Source: Lachnospiraceae bacterium UBA3804
GTDB lineage: Bacteria; Bacillota; Clostridia; Lachnospirales; Lachnospiraceae
DNA: 64,000 bases
Assembly: GCA_002368665.1 (NCBI GenBank)
Contig: DFEK01000005.1
Coordinates: 1-64,000 of the forward strand
Direction of reading: 5' to 3'
The notes below the pieces were generated by a model. The model searched no databases and was not told the origin of the DNA. It was given only the letters and a program-made list of their open reading frames with translations. Positions 1-8,168 of the stretch are shown piece by piece. How positions within the stretch are numbered: the stretch's first letter is position 1; each line of letters opens with the position of its first letter. Both the position numbers and the translations under genes were made by a program.

Positions 1-356
1 GTGGAATGGGCGCGATGGGAATGCCTGGTGATCTTTCCTCTGCATCAAGGTTTGTGAAGGCGGCGTTTACCTGCATGAATTCAGTTTCCGGTAATTCGGA
101 GGAGGAAAGTGTAAGCCAGTTTTTCCACATTCTGGGGTCCGTAGAGCAACAAAGAGGCTGTGTTTGTCTAGGCGAAGGAAAATATGAGATAACCGTATAT
201 TCTTCCTGCTGTAACATGGATCGGGGAATTTACTATTACAGAACATATGAGAATTCTCAGATTACAGCCGTAGATATGCACAAAGAGGCAACAGACGGAG
301 AAGCATTGATTCGGTATCCTATGATCAAAGAACAGCAGATACGGTATCAAAACTGA
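1..356 (+). CDS. Choloylglycine hydrolase family protein, C-terminal part (5' end outside window)
   Basis: Only the last ~118 codons are present and the reading frame is open to the left edge. The visible part holds the family signature GMPGDLSSASRF, followed by the alpha/beta tail of the Ntn-hydrolase fold. The family cleaves linear amides, such as conjugated bile salts or penicillin V, using an N-terminal cysteine nucleophile that would lie upstream of this window. Bile salt hydrolase and penicillin V acylase cannot be told apart from this portion. It ends in TGA at 354-356. The following 181 bases hold no convincing gene. Confidence 0.8.
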   Translation, partial: GMGAMGMPGDLSSASRFVKAAFTCMNSVSGNSEEESVSQFFHILGSVEQQRGCVCLGEGKYEITVYSSCCNMDRGIYYYRTYENSQITAVDMHKEATDGEALIRYPMIKEQQIRYQN

Positions 357-537
357 AATCAAGATAAATTAATTCAGCTTTACCATTGACATTCATAGCA
401 ACGTCTCCAGGCATGTCGAGAGGGTCGTGCTTTTGTCCCTCCTCCGAGGAGACGATTGCATTTTACAGGGAGAAGAACCGTTGGATCTTCAGATGATTTG
501 CAAGCTTTAGATTCTGTCATAAAAGGGGGAAGGACAG

Positions 538-1512
538 ATGAAGAGAAGAATCGTAATCGGTGTATTTTTATTAACAACTCTTATATGTGCATCGGCCTGC
601 TCTTTGAAGGGCGAAGTTGGTGCAAATGAGAGTAAGAAAACAGCGCCTGCGCCTCCGGTCATGCTGGAGGGACGCATCGAGACGGATGTAGCGGAAATGC
701 TGCCGCGCTACCGGTATACCCTGAAAGAGGTCATGGAAGTAAACGGCCGGCAGGGCATAGCATCTTGGAAGGGTAATTTCTACGTCAGCGACAATAAGAT
801 TCTGACTAGATATGATAAATACTGGTTCCCGGTGCAGATAGAGACGGATCCGCTGGATTCCATCGATCAGGGAGTCAATCACATCGGAGATATCGATGTT
901 TACAACGACGAAGTATATGCAAGTGTCGAATACTTCCGAAGCGGAGATGCGAAGCATATCCAGATTGCCGTTTATGATGCGGACAATTTTAAGTTTCAGA
1001 TATCCTACCCGATCGATCCGAAGAGTAAAATGACCGAGATTTCCGGAATCGCCGTCGATCCGGATAACGATTATATCTGGCTTTGCTCCTGGGCGGACGA
1101 TGACAGCGGCAAATATTTGTACGCATATGACTTAAATGACGGAACGTATATCAAGAAGGTGCAACTACTGTCTCCACCGCGTTGGATTCAGGGAATTGCC
1201 TACCATGACGGATATATTTTCATAACGTCGGATGACGGGGATGCGGAACTAGGGGAGCCCGATCATATCTACCGCTGCAAGGTAGATCCTGATGCCGCCT
1301 CTTTTCCCGTGGTACTCGAGCGTACAATGGATGATGTGGTTTTACCCGGTGAGATTGAAGGAATCTCTTTTGATACCAAGAAGAACCAGATGCTGGTCAA
1401 CTACAACCGCGGCAAACGGATCGTCAAAGGTATGGATACGGAGTATTACGAGGGATACGATAAGGAAATCCATGAAATCTATATCTATGACATGGCAAGA
1501 CTGAATCCTTGA
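538..1512 (+). CDS. Beta-propeller-like lipoprotein
   Basis: Encodes 324 residues with an N-terminal lipoprotein signal peptide: basic start, hydrophobic stretch, and a lipobox-like ASAC with Cys21 as predicted lipidation site. It is therefore expected to be anchored outside the membrane. The mature part has repeating short beta-strand segments (for example GIAVDPDNDYIWL and GIEGISFDTKKNQML-like stretches) that resemble NHL/SMP-30-type propeller blades. No catalytic motif is recognisable, so no reaction is proposed. The start is supported by a purine-rich site (AGGGGGAAGG) just upstream. It precedes the Nudix gene by about 60 bases. The product family is inferred from repeat pattern only. Confidence 0.6.
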   Translation: MKRRIVIGVFLLTTLICASACSLKGEVGANESKKTAPAPPVMLEGRIETDVAEMLPRYRYTLKEVMEVNGRQGIASWKGNFYVSDNKILTRYDKYWFPVQIETDPLDSIDQGVNHIGDIDVYNDEVYASVEYFRSGDAKHIQIAVYDADNFKFQISYPIDPKSKMTEISGIAVDPDNDYIWLCSWADDDSGKYLYAYDLNDGTYIKKVQLLSPPRWIQGIAYHDGYIFITSDDGDAELGEPDHIYRCKVDPDAASFPVVLERTMDDVVLPGEIEGISFDTKKNQMLVNYNRGKRIVKGMDTEYYEGYDKEIHEIYIYDMARLNP

Positions 1513-1573
1513 AAAAAAGTGTGAAAACACTCGCTTAATATACCAAAATAGAATACGATAGGAATGAGGAAAA

Positions 1574-2164
1574 ATGAATTCAGAAGAAAAAGATTTGGTT
1601 TGGGAAGAAATCAGCACGGAGCATATCGTAAAGGACGAATGGATTGATTTCAGGCGTTCGGCATTTCGCTTCCCCGACGGCCGGATATTCGAGCCGTATT
1701 ATACGTACAGTCGCAGAAACTATGTGATTATCGTTCCTTCCGACGAAGAAGGGAATTACCTTTTAGTCAGACAGTTCCGTCAGGGAATCCGGAAAGTGAC
1801 CATTGAGTTTCCGGCGGGCGGTATTGAGAGAAAAGACGGCAAAGAGTACGGCGGAGAGGATGACTTAAACACGGAGGATGCGCTGGCAGCAGCCAAGAGA
1901 GAGCTCTTGGAAGAGACCGGATATACATCGGATGAATTCGTACATCTTCTTACCATCCCGGCCAATGCCACGATTGCAGACAATTATGCGCATCTTTATA
2001 TGGCGAAAAATTGCCGCAAAGTGGCCGGACAGTCCCTCGATGAAATGGAATTCCTGAATGTGGAGAAATATACGGCCGAAGAGATCGAAGACATGATAGC
2101 AAAGGGCGAGTTCCTGCAGGCAATGCATATCACGGCGTGGCTTCTGGCAGGCAGAGCGAAATAA
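1574..2164 (+). CDS. Nudix hydrolase, ADP-ribose pyrophosphatase-like
   Basis: The 196-residue protein carries a Nudix box: E-x7-RELLEETGY, at about residues 96-118, which is the metal-binding catalytic helix-loop. The spacing between the leading Gly and the first Glu is slightly longer than the canonical G-x5-E because of a short charged insertion (KDGKEYGGEDD). The upstream strands (YVIIVPSDEEGNYLLVRQFR) resemble the ADP-ribose pyrophosphatase subfamily, which hydrolyses ADP-ribose to AMP and ribose-5-phosphate. Exact substrate is not determined by the motif. It lies 9 bases before larB and is probably co-transcribed. Confidence 0.85.
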   Translation: MNSEEKDLVWEEISTEHIVKDEWIDFRRSAFRFPDGRIFEPYYTYSRRNYVIIVPSDEEGNYLLVRQFRQGIRKVTIEFPAGGIERKDGKEYGGEDDLNTEDALAAAKRELLEETGYTSDEFVHLLTIPANATIADNYAHLYMAKNCRKVAGQSLDEMEFLNVEKYTAEEIEDMIAKGEFLQAMHITAWLLAGRAK

Positions 2165-2173
2165 GGGGTTAAC

Positions 2174-2923
2174 ATGGGCGCAAAAGAAGTATTGGAGAAG
2201 TTAAGCAGAAACGAGATCACGGTGGAAGAAGCGGAACAGTATTTCCGCTCGGAACCGTTTAAAGAAATGGGTTTTGCCAAGCTTGATACGCACAGGGAGC
2301 TTCGAAGCGGATTTCCGGAGGTGATCTTCTGCCAGGGCAAACCCGCAGAATACCTGGTATCCATTTATGAGAAAATGGTGGAGCATGACGGAAGGGCATT
2401 CGGGACGAGAGCAAGCGTCGAGCAGTATGAGCTGGTAAAAGAGCGAATCTCCGATATTACATACGACCCGGTTTCCAAAATCCTGAAAGTGGAGCGCACA
2501 CCCAAGGAACGCATCGGCTGTGTTGCGGTTTGCTGTGCGGGTACGGCGGATGTTCCGGTTGCCGAAGAAGCGGCTCAGACGGCGGAATACTTCGGGACGA
2601 ATGTGGAACGACTCTTTGATGTTGGCGTCAGCGGAATCCATCGTCTGTTATCCAAGGTGGACACCCTGCAGAAAGCCAATTGCGTGGTTGCCATAGCGGG
2701 CATGGAAGGGGCACTTGCCAGTGTGATCGGAGGACTCGTTTCCAATCCGGTCATTGCGGTCCCGACTTCGGTCGGTTACGGAGCCTCTTTCGGAGGGCTT
2801 TCCGCACTGCTTACGATGATCAATTCCTGTGCAAACGGAATTGCGGTCGTAAATATCGATAACGGATACGGAGCCGGATACATGGCAACGCAGATCAACC
2901 GTCTGGCAGAAAGGAAGGAATAA
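2174..2923 (+). CDS. larB: Nickel pincer cofactor biosynthesis protein LarB
   Basis: The 249-residue protein matches LarB, a PurE-like (AIR carboxylase) enzyme that carboxylates and hydrolyses nicotinic acid adenine dinucleotide in the first step of nickel-pincer nucleotide synthesis. Features seen are the N-terminal helical region (EVLEKLSRNEITVEEAEQYF), the conserved GFPEVIFC strand, and the PurE-like core with the stretches VSGIHRLL, VAIAGMEGALASVIGGL and VPTSVGYGASFGGLSALL. It is followed directly by larC with no intergenic gap. Neither larE (sulfur insertion) nor larA (lactate racemase) is present in this window, so the rest of the pathway must be elsewhere. Confidence 0.9.
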   Translation: MGAKEVLEKLSRNEITVEEAEQYFRSEPFKEMGFAKLDTHRELRSGFPEVIFCQGKPAEYLVSIYEKMVEHDGRAFGTRASVEQYELVKERISDITYDPVSKILKVERTPKERIGCVAVCCAGTADVPVAEEAAQTAEYFGTNVERLFDVGVSGIHRLLSKVDTLQKANCVVAIAGMEGALASVIGGLVSNPVIAVPTSVGYGASFGGLSALLTMINSCANGIAVVNIDNGYGAGYMATQINRLAERKE

Positions 2924-4258
2924 ATGCGCTCATTATATCTGGAATGTGAAAACGGAATCAGTGGAGACATGCTTGTTGCCGCATTGCTTGACCTGGGGGC
3001 GGATGAGGCGGTTTTACGAAATGCCCTGGATGCGATCAAAGATGAAGGCTTTCGGATTGAGATTTCCCGCGTGCTGAAAGCAGGTATTGATTGCTGCGAT
3101 TTTAACGTGATCCTTGATGAGGCACATGAGAATCATGACCACGACATGGAATATCTGTACGGTCATGAGCATAACGAGCATCATGAGGAACACCATCATG
3201 ACCATCATCACGAAGAACACCATCATGACGAGGAACACGAACATCATCATCATGAAGAGGGCCACGATCACCATCATGACCATCACCATGGCAGAAATTT
3301 AAACGACATTAACGAGATCATCGACCGTCTGGCAATGACGGACGGAGCAAGGGAACTTGCCAAGAAGGTATTCAAAATTCTTGCCAAAGCGGAGTCGAAG
3401 GCTCATAATAAACCCATAGACGAAATCCATTTTCATGAAGTGGGTGCCATCGATTCGATTGTGGATATTGTGGCGGCAGCCGTATGTTTTGATAACCTGG
3501 GCATTACGGATGTTGTGATCTCCAAAATCTGTGAAGGGACGGGCAGTGTACGCTGCCAGCACGGGATTTTACCCGTACCCGTTCCCGCGGTTGTCAATAT
3601 TGCGGAAGAATACCCGCTTCCGATTTCGATTACCGACCGTAAGGGCGAACTGATCACTCCGACGGGTGCGGCTTTTGCCGCAGCGGTTATGACGAAGAGG
3701 GAACTTCCCGAAGTCATTCGAATCGTTAAAGTCGGATTGGGAGCCGGTAAAAGAGAATACCCGCGGCCCAGCATTCTTCGCGCCATCCTCTTTGAAGAGG
3801 AGGAAAAGGGAGAGGAATGTATCTGGAAGCTGGAAAGCAATATCGACGATTCATCGGGAGAACAGCTCGGATTCGTACTCGAGGAACTGTTCGAGGCAGG
3901 AGCGAGGGATGTATTCTACACTCCGGTTTATATGAAGAAGAACCGCCCGGCATGGATGCTTACGGTGATTACCACGAAAGATCTGATTGAGAAGATGGAA
4001 GATATCATTTTCCGTGATACGACGACCATCGGAATCCGCAGGCAGAAAATGGAGCGGACCGTGCTTACCCGCAGGGAAGAGACCGTATCAACCGCGTACG
4101 GTGAGGCCAAAGTGAAGGTCTGCCGGTATAAGGATATGACGAAAGTCTATCCGGAGTATGAAAGCGCAGCCGCACTGGCGAAACAGAATGCAATACCCAT
4201 TGACCGCATTTTCCGGGAAATGGTTCAGACATATGAAGCAAAAGGAAGCGAAAGATAA
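2924..4258 (+). CDS. larC: Nickel insertion protein LarC with very His-rich insert
   Basis: The 444-residue protein is a full-length LarC, the CTP-dependent nickel insertase that completes the nickel-pincer cofactor. N-terminal residues include ECENGISGDM; the region 68-122 is dominated by His, Glu and Asp (runs such as HHHDHHHEEHHH), a likely nickel-storage or delivery segment. After it come FHEVGAIDSIVDIVAAA, the GTGSVRCQHGILPVPVPA block and the C-terminal half (LESNIDDSSGEQLGFVLE). In some lactobacilli larC is split and joined by ribosomal frameshifting; here a single frame spans both halves. ATG follows the larB stop codon directly, implying tight translational coupling. Confidence 0.93.
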   Translation: MRSLYLECENGISGDMLVAALLDLGADEAVLRNALDAIKDEGFRIEISRVLKAGIDCCDFNVILDEAHENHDHDMEYLYGHEHNEHHEEHHHDHHHEEHHHDEEHEHHHHEEGHDHHHDHHHGRNLNDINEIIDRLAMTDGARELAKKVFKILAKAESKAHNKPIDEIHFHEVGAIDSIVDIVAAAVCFDNLGITDVVISKICEGTGSVRCQHGILPVPVPAVVNIAEEYPLPISITDRKGELITPTGAAFAAAVMTKRELPEVIRIVKVGLGAGKREYPRPSILRAILFEEEEKGEECIWKLESNIDDSSGEQLGFVLEELFEAGARDVFYTPVYMKKNRPAWMLTVITTKDLIEKMEDIIFRDTTTIGIRRQKMERTVLTRREETVSTAYGEAKVKVCRYKDMTKVYPEYESAAALAKQNAIPIDRIFREMVQTYEAKGSER

Positions 4259-4272
4259 AGGAGGATATTCTT

Positions 4273-4686
4273 ATGGCATGTTTTCTTGTACCCACGGCAG
4301 AGGCGATCGTAACGACCGTTATCAGCAAAGTTGTTTCCGCGAAAGAGAAAAAACAGGATTTGGCGCATGTAGATGTTGAGAAGATCGAGAAGAAGCCTTT
4401 GGGCTTCGGGAAAAAATTAAAATGGCTGAATGCCATGTTATGGGGCGGTTCCGCGCTTCTTGCATTTGAGCATGTATGGCACGGAGAAGTGACTCCTTTC
4501 TTCCCCTTCCTTACCGCAGCATCGAACCCTGCTGATGCGGCGGATATGTTGCATGAAATGGCAACATCCGGCGTGGCTATGGCAGGCCTGGTAACTTTGG
4601 TATGGGTCGGAATGGTCATTGTATCCGGATTGATGGAACGAAGAGCTGAGCAGGCAGCTGCAGATACACAGGAGGTACAGTCATGA
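4273..4686 (+). CDS. Small membrane protein downstream of larC, function unknown
   Basis: I do not recognise this 137-residue protein. It begins with a short hydrophobic/amphipathic stretch (ACFLVPTAEAIVTTVISKVV), then a charged Lys/Glu linker, and has two likely membrane helices at about residues 52-72 and 100-120, with His residues between them. The C-terminus is charged (MERRAEQAA). A strong site, AAAGGAGG, precedes the ATG, 15 bases after the larC stop. The stop codon overlaps the next start (ATGA), so the two small membrane proteins are translationally coupled and may form a complex. A link to nickel or to LarBC is inferred from position only. Confidence 0.7.
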   Translation: MACFLVPTAEAIVTTVISKVVSAKEKKQDLAHVDVEKIEKKPLGFGKKLKWLNAMLWGGSALLAFEHVWHGEVTPFFPFLTAASNPADAADMLHEMATSGVAMAGLVTLVWVGMVIVSGLMERRAEQAAADTQEVQS

Positions 4687-4994
4687 CCTTATTGCTTACA
4701 ATTTTCGCAGCAGTGGTAACGACCGCAATCTGGTATTCGAGTGAAAAAGCAAGAGAGCTTCGCGTTGGCATGCTGGTATTCATGTTCTGGGGAGCATCCC
4801 TGATGTGGCTTGTGGATGCGGTTGTGGAATTTATCGAGATCCGGGCTGAGTATTTTACTCCCGCGGCTGAGGATATGCTAAACGACGCATTCCTGGGTGT
4901 TTCCGTGATCGCGCTGGCACTGGTGATCTGGATCGTGGCACTTTTGATCAAAGATCCGAAGAGAGTCATCGCTTCCAAATTAAAGAAAAAATAA
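4683..4994 (+). CDS. Small three-helix membrane protein, function unknown
   Basis: The 103-residue protein has three predicted membrane segments at about residues 2-18, 28-50 and 74-96 and a lysine-rich end (SKLKKK). It overlaps the preceding gene by four bases (ATGA) and is the last gene before an intrinsic terminator at 5018, so it closes the Nudix-larB-larC unit. No known family is recognised. The paired arrangement suggests a two-subunit membrane component, but nothing in the sequence fixes its substrate. Confidence 0.7.
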   Translation: MTLLLTIFAAVVTTAIWYSSEKARELRVGMLVFMFWGASLMWLVDAVVEFIEIRAEYFTPAAEDMLNDAFLGVSVIALALVIWIVALLIKDPKRVIASKLKKK

Positions 4995-5017
4995 ACCGTC
5001 GGAAAGACGATACGGAA

Positions 5018-5045
5018 AGCAACCCGGTTAAGGGTTGCTTTTTTT
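5018..5045 (+). terminator. Rho-independent terminator after lar unit
   Basis: Perfect 8-base stem AGCAACCC / GGGTTGCT with a 6-base loop, followed by a run of T residues. It separates the lar transcription unit from the zinc-uptake operon. Confidence 0.92.
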
Positions 5046-5057
5046 CTGTGTTTTAAT

Positions 5058-5076
5058 TTTGAGAATCATTCTCAAA
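5058..5076 (+). promoter_or_regulatory. Fur-family (probably Zur) operator
   Basis: Perfect 19-base dyad TTTGAGAATCATTCTCAAA, a classic Fur/Zur/PerR-type box, placed immediately upstream of the -35 element at 5081. It fits autoregulation by the Fur-family gene at 5153 and control of the downstream metal ABC transporter. Confidence 0.88.
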
Positions 5077-5080
5077 TCTA

Positions 5081-5109
5081 TTGACAGGTGCAGCGTGGAT
5101 GTGTTAAAT
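5081..5109 (+). promoter_or_regulatory. Sigma-A-type promoter of the zur-znu operon
   Basis: TTGACA (5081-5086), a 17-base spacer and TTAAAT (5104-5109). The promoter sits between the perfect Fur-family box and a second degenerate one, so repressor bound at either would occlude RNA polymerase. Confidence 0.7.
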
Positions 5110-5110
5110 C

Positions 5111-5126
5111 TGAAAACGGTTCTCAT
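5111..5126 (+). promoter_or_regulatory. Second, degenerate Fur-family half-matching box
   Basis: TGAAAACGGTTCTCA keeps the outer arms of the perfect box (TGAGAATCATTCTCA) but is imperfect in the left arm. It lies just after the -10 element, about 51 bases downstream of the first box. Confidence 0.5.
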
Positions 5127-5152
5127 ATTGATACCATCGCGAGGTAAATAAA

Positions 5153-5578
5153 ATGACAATGAAACCCAAGTACAAAACCAAACAGCGGGAGGTTTTACTC
5201 TCGTATTTAAAATCCACGACCGGAAGTCATATCACGGCGGGCGATGTCTGTGACTATTTTAAGGAGCAGGGAACACCCATCGGACAGGCGACAGTCTACA
5301 GGCAGCTCGAAAGCCTGGTGGATGAGGGAATCATGAACAAATACAATATTGATTCCAATACGCCTGCATGCTTTGAATACATGGGAGAGGAAGTACATCA
5401 GGGTGAGGCATTCTGCTTTCATGCCAAGTGCGGGGAATGCGGCAAACTGATTCATCTGCACTGTGAGGAGATTTTAAAGATTAAGAATCATCTTCTGAAA
5501 GATCATGGATTTGTTCTGGATGACAGAAGAACCGTATTTTACGGATTATGCGAAGACTGTGCAAAGAGCGCGGAATAG
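5153..5578 (+). CDS. Fur-family transcriptional regulator, probably zinc-sensing (Zur)
   Basis: 141 residues. N-terminal winged helix (KTKQREVLLSYLKS ... IGQATVYRQLESLVDEGIM), then the dimerisation/metal domain with CGEC at about residues 98-101 and CEDC near 134-137, the two CxxC pairs that hold the structural zinc. The residues HFHAKC and HLHC resemble the sensory site region. Because it heads an operon with a ZnuABC-like transporter and is itself preceded by Fur-family boxes, a Zur role is most likely; Fur or MntR-like specificity cannot be excluded from sequence. The ATG at 5153 follows a GAGGT site; a second ATG lies two codons in. Confidence 0.88.
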   Translation: MTMKPKYKTKQREVLLSYLKSTTGSHITAGDVCDYFKEQGTPIGQATVYRQLESLVDEGIMNKYNIDSNTPACFEYMGEEVHQGEAFCFHAKCGECGKLIHLHCEEILKIKNHLLKDHGFVLDDRRTVFYGLCEDCAKSAE

Positions 5579-5599
5579 TCTAAAAGGAAGAAAACGGAA

Positions 5600-6589
5600 A
5601 TGAAAAAAAGAGGAATTGTTTCGGTAGTATTATGTATATTAACGGTGTTGCTTGTATGCGGATGTACGCAAGGAAAGCAGGCTGAGGGCGGTATAGATAA
5701 TATCAGTGTGGTGGCTACGATTTTCCCGGAGTATGACTGGGTGAAAAATCTGCTTGGAGAGAACCCCGGAAATATTGATCTGACTCTGCTGATCGAAAAC
5801 GGAGCTGATCTGCATTCCTATCAGCCCAGCGTGGATGATATTGTAACAATTGAAAACTGCGATTTGTTTATTTATGTCGGAGGAGAATCAGATGAATGGG
5901 TGGAAGATGTCCTTGCAAATGCAAAGAACCCGAACATGGTAGTCATAAACCTTCTGGAAGTACTCGGAGACGATGTGAAAGAAGAGGAAATCGTAGAAGG
6001 CATGGAGGCTGAGGAAGAAGAGGGCGAAGGTGAAGAAGGCGAAGAAGAAGCGGAAGCGGATGAGCATGTATGGCTTTCCCTTCGAAATGCACAGAAATTC
6101 TGTGATGAGATTGCAGGGGCTCTTTGCAATATCGATCCCGCGAACGAAGCAAATTACAAGGCAAACCTTGCTTCTTATAAGGAAAAGTTATCTGCGCTGG
6201 ATGAGGAGTATAAAAATGCCTGCGATTCGGCAACACAAAAGACGGTTCTTTTCGGCGACCGTTTCCCGTTCCGCTATTTAACGGAAGATTACGGACTTAC
6301 GTACTATGCGGCTTTTGTCGGCTGTTCCGCCGAGACGGAAGCCAGCTTTAAGACCGTCGTATTCTTGGCCGAGAAGACAGATGAATTATCCCTGCCGGCC
6401 ATTCTGACCATAGAGGGTGGAAACGATAAAATTGCCGCATCCGTGCGGGACAATACCAAAGACAAAAACCAGGAGATTCTGACACTGCATTCCATGCAGT
6501 CCGTAACGAATAAGGATATTCAAGAGGGAGTATCTTATGTAAGTCTTATGGAACAGAACCTGGAAGTATTAAAAAAAGCACTGCAATAA
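5600..6589 (+). CDS. Metal (zinc/manganese) ABC transporter substrate-binding lipoprotein with acidic loop
   Basis: 329 residues with a lipoprotein signal (LVCGC, Cys22). It belongs to the cluster A-I / ZnuA-like solute-binding family. Predicted metal ligands are His72 (ADLHSYQPS) and His156 (DEHVWLS). Between them is a Glu-rich loop (about 127-155) where classical ZnuA proteins have a His-rich loop. The usual third His motif is replaced by FGDRFPFRYL (219-227), a variant I associate with Clostridia members of this family. The protein captures metal outside the cell and delivers it to the permease at 7323. It sits 21 bases after the regulator gene, in the same operon. Confidence 0.85.
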   Translation: MKKRGIVSVVLCILTVLLVCGCTQGKQAEGGIDNISVVATIFPEYDWVKNLLGENPGNIDLTLLIENGADLHSYQPSVDDIVTIENCDLFIYVGGESDEWVEDVLANAKNPNMVVINLLEVLGDDVKEEEIVEGMEAEEEEGEGEEGEEEAEADEHVWLSLRNAQKFCDEIAGALCNIDPANEANYKANLASYKEKLSALDEEYKNACDSATQKTVLFGDRFPFRYLTEDYGLTYYAAFVGCSAETEASFKTVVFLAEKTDELSLPAILTIEGGNDKIAASVRDNTKDKNQEILTLHSMQSVTNKDIQEGVSYVSLMEQNLEVLKKALQ

Positions 6590-6610
6590 GCAGAACAAAG
6601 GGAAGAAAAC

Positions 6611-7333
6611 ATGAGTTATATTCAAGCCAGGAACTTAAGTGTGGGCTACGAAGGGGAAGCGGTAGGCGAGCAGATCAATTTTACCGTGGACCCGGGTGAT
6701 TATCTTTGCATTGTCGGGGAAAACGGCTCCGGCAAGTCCACACTGATGAAAACCATTCTGAATCTGCAGAAGCCCCTTGGCGGTGAGATCATCATCGGAG
6801 ACGGCTTAAAGAAAAATGAAATCGGATACCTTCCTCAGCAGACGCCGGTACAGAAAGACTTCCCGGCATCCGTTGAGGAAATTGTGCTTTCCGGCTGTCA
6901 GGCAAGATGCGGTTTGCGGCCTTTTTACAACAAAGAGGATAAGGCACTTGCACAGGAGAATATGGAGAAGCTTGGAATCGATTTCTTGAAGAAACGCTGC
7001 TACAGGGATCTCTCCGGAGGGCAGCAGCAGCGCGTCCTTCTGGCAAGAGCACTTTGCGCGACCAGGAAGATCCTTCTTTTGGATGAGCCGGTGTCGGGCC
7101 TTGATCCCAAGGTGACCGCCGAAATGTACGAACTGATCCGGAATCTGAACAAAGAAGGAATTACGATCATTATGATCTCCCATGATATTTCAGCGGCCTT
7201 AACCTATGCCAACCGGATTCTGCATATCGGAGAGAACATCTTCTTCGGAACGAAGGAGGAGTATTTGAATTCGAATGTGGGCCGGGCTTTTGTGATCAGT
7301 CATGAGAAGGAGGGCGAAGACCATGTTGGATAA
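6611..7333 (+). CDS. znuC: Metal ABC transporter ATP-binding protein (ZnuC-like)
   Basis: 240 residues with all ABC ATPase motifs: Walker A GENGSGKST (about 37-45), signature LSGGQQQR, Walker B ILLLDEP, and H-loop ISHD. It powers the metal uptake system with the lipoprotein at 5600 and the permease at 7323. The 3' end overlaps the permease start by 11 bases, which indicates translational coupling. Confidence 0.9.
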   Translation: MSYIQARNLSVGYEGEAVGEQINFTVDPGDYLCIVGENGSGKSTLMKTILNLQKPLGGEIIIGDGLKKNEIGYLPQQTPVQKDFPASVEEIVLSGCQARCGLRPFYNKEDKALAQENMEKLGIDFLKKRCYRDLSGGQQQRVLLARALCATRKILLLDEPVSGLDPKVTAEMYELIRNLNKEGITIIMISHDISAALTYANRILHIGENIFFGTKEEYLNSNVGRAFVISHEKEGEDHVG

Positions 7334-8168
7334 ACTTGCCCTTTATTTAAGCAAACCTTTTGTTCAGAACGCTCTGATCGTGGGTGTTTTGATTGCACTT
7401 TGCGCCTCCCTGCTTGGTGTAACGCTTGTTTTGAAACGCTTCTCTTTCATCGGAGACGGACTTTCCCATGTGGCGTTCGGAGCCATGGCGGTTGCGATGG
7501 TGATCGGACTTACAAATGATATGCTTTTAATTCTTCCGGTTACGGTGGTGTGTGCGATCCTGCTGCTTCGGACCGGGCAAAACACGAAGATCAAAGGCGA
7601 TGCGGCCGTTGCGATGATTTCCGTCGGCGCTTTGGCATTCGGATATCTTTTGATGAACATTTTCCCGACCTCCGGAAACATCAGCGGGGATGTCTGCTCG
7701 ACATTGTTCGGATCGACGGCAATTCTGACCTTAAGTAAAACGGAAGTGTGGATCTGCATTGCGCTTTCCCTTTTGGTTGTTGTGTTCTTTATATTCTTTT
7801 ACAATAAAATCTTTGCGGTTACCTTCGACGAGAATTTTGCGCGTGCGGTCGGTACCAGGGCAGGAACTTACAATTTCCTGATTGCACTGGTGATTGCCGT
7901 AATCATTGTGCTGGCAATGAAACTGGTGGGATCGCTTCTGATCTCTGCACTCGTGATCTTCCCGGCACTTTCCGCAATGCGTCTTTTCAGAAGTTTTAAG
8001 AAAGTAACCGTATTTTCCGGAATCCTTTCCGTGGTATGCTCGGTTGCCGGTATCTTAATTTCCATCCTTGCGGAGACTCCGGTCGGTTCCACCATCGTGG
8101 CAGTGGACGTAGTGGTTTTCGGAATCTGCTGGCTGATCGGACTGATTACAACGGGAGGAAACAAATGA
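7323..8168 (+). CDS. znuB: Metal ABC transporter permease (ZnuB-like)
   Basis: 281 residues, polytopic, with about eight hydrophobic helices and the conserved segment GDGLSHVAFGAMA typical of the ABC-3 permease family for zinc, manganese or iron. A longer frame opens upstream at 7302, but the ATG at 7323 is preferred: it has AAGGAGGG at 7307-7314 with eight-base spacing, and the protein then begins MLDKLALYLSKPF like family members. The end overlaps the next gene by four bases (ATGA). Confidence 0.9.
   Translation: MLDKLALYLSKPFVQNALIVGVLIALCASLLGVTLVLKRFSFIGDGLSHVAFGAMAVAMVIGLTNDMLLILPVTVVCAILLLRTGQNTKIKGDAAVAMISVGALAFGYLLMNIFPTSGNISGDVCSTLFGSTAILTLSKTEVWICIALSLLVVVFFIFFYNKIFAVTFDENFARAVGTRAGTYNFLIALVIAVIIVLAMKLVGSLLISALVIFPALSAMRLFRSFKKVTVFSGILSVVCSVAGILISILAETPVGSTIVAVDVVVFGICWLIGLITTGGNK

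Noticed and set aside
357..537. Coding-like stretch on the minus strand (DMPGDVAMNVNGKAE) between the first two genes
   Set aside because: It is short, needs a frame change to extend, and has no start or ribosome site; it may be a decayed gene but I cannot support it.
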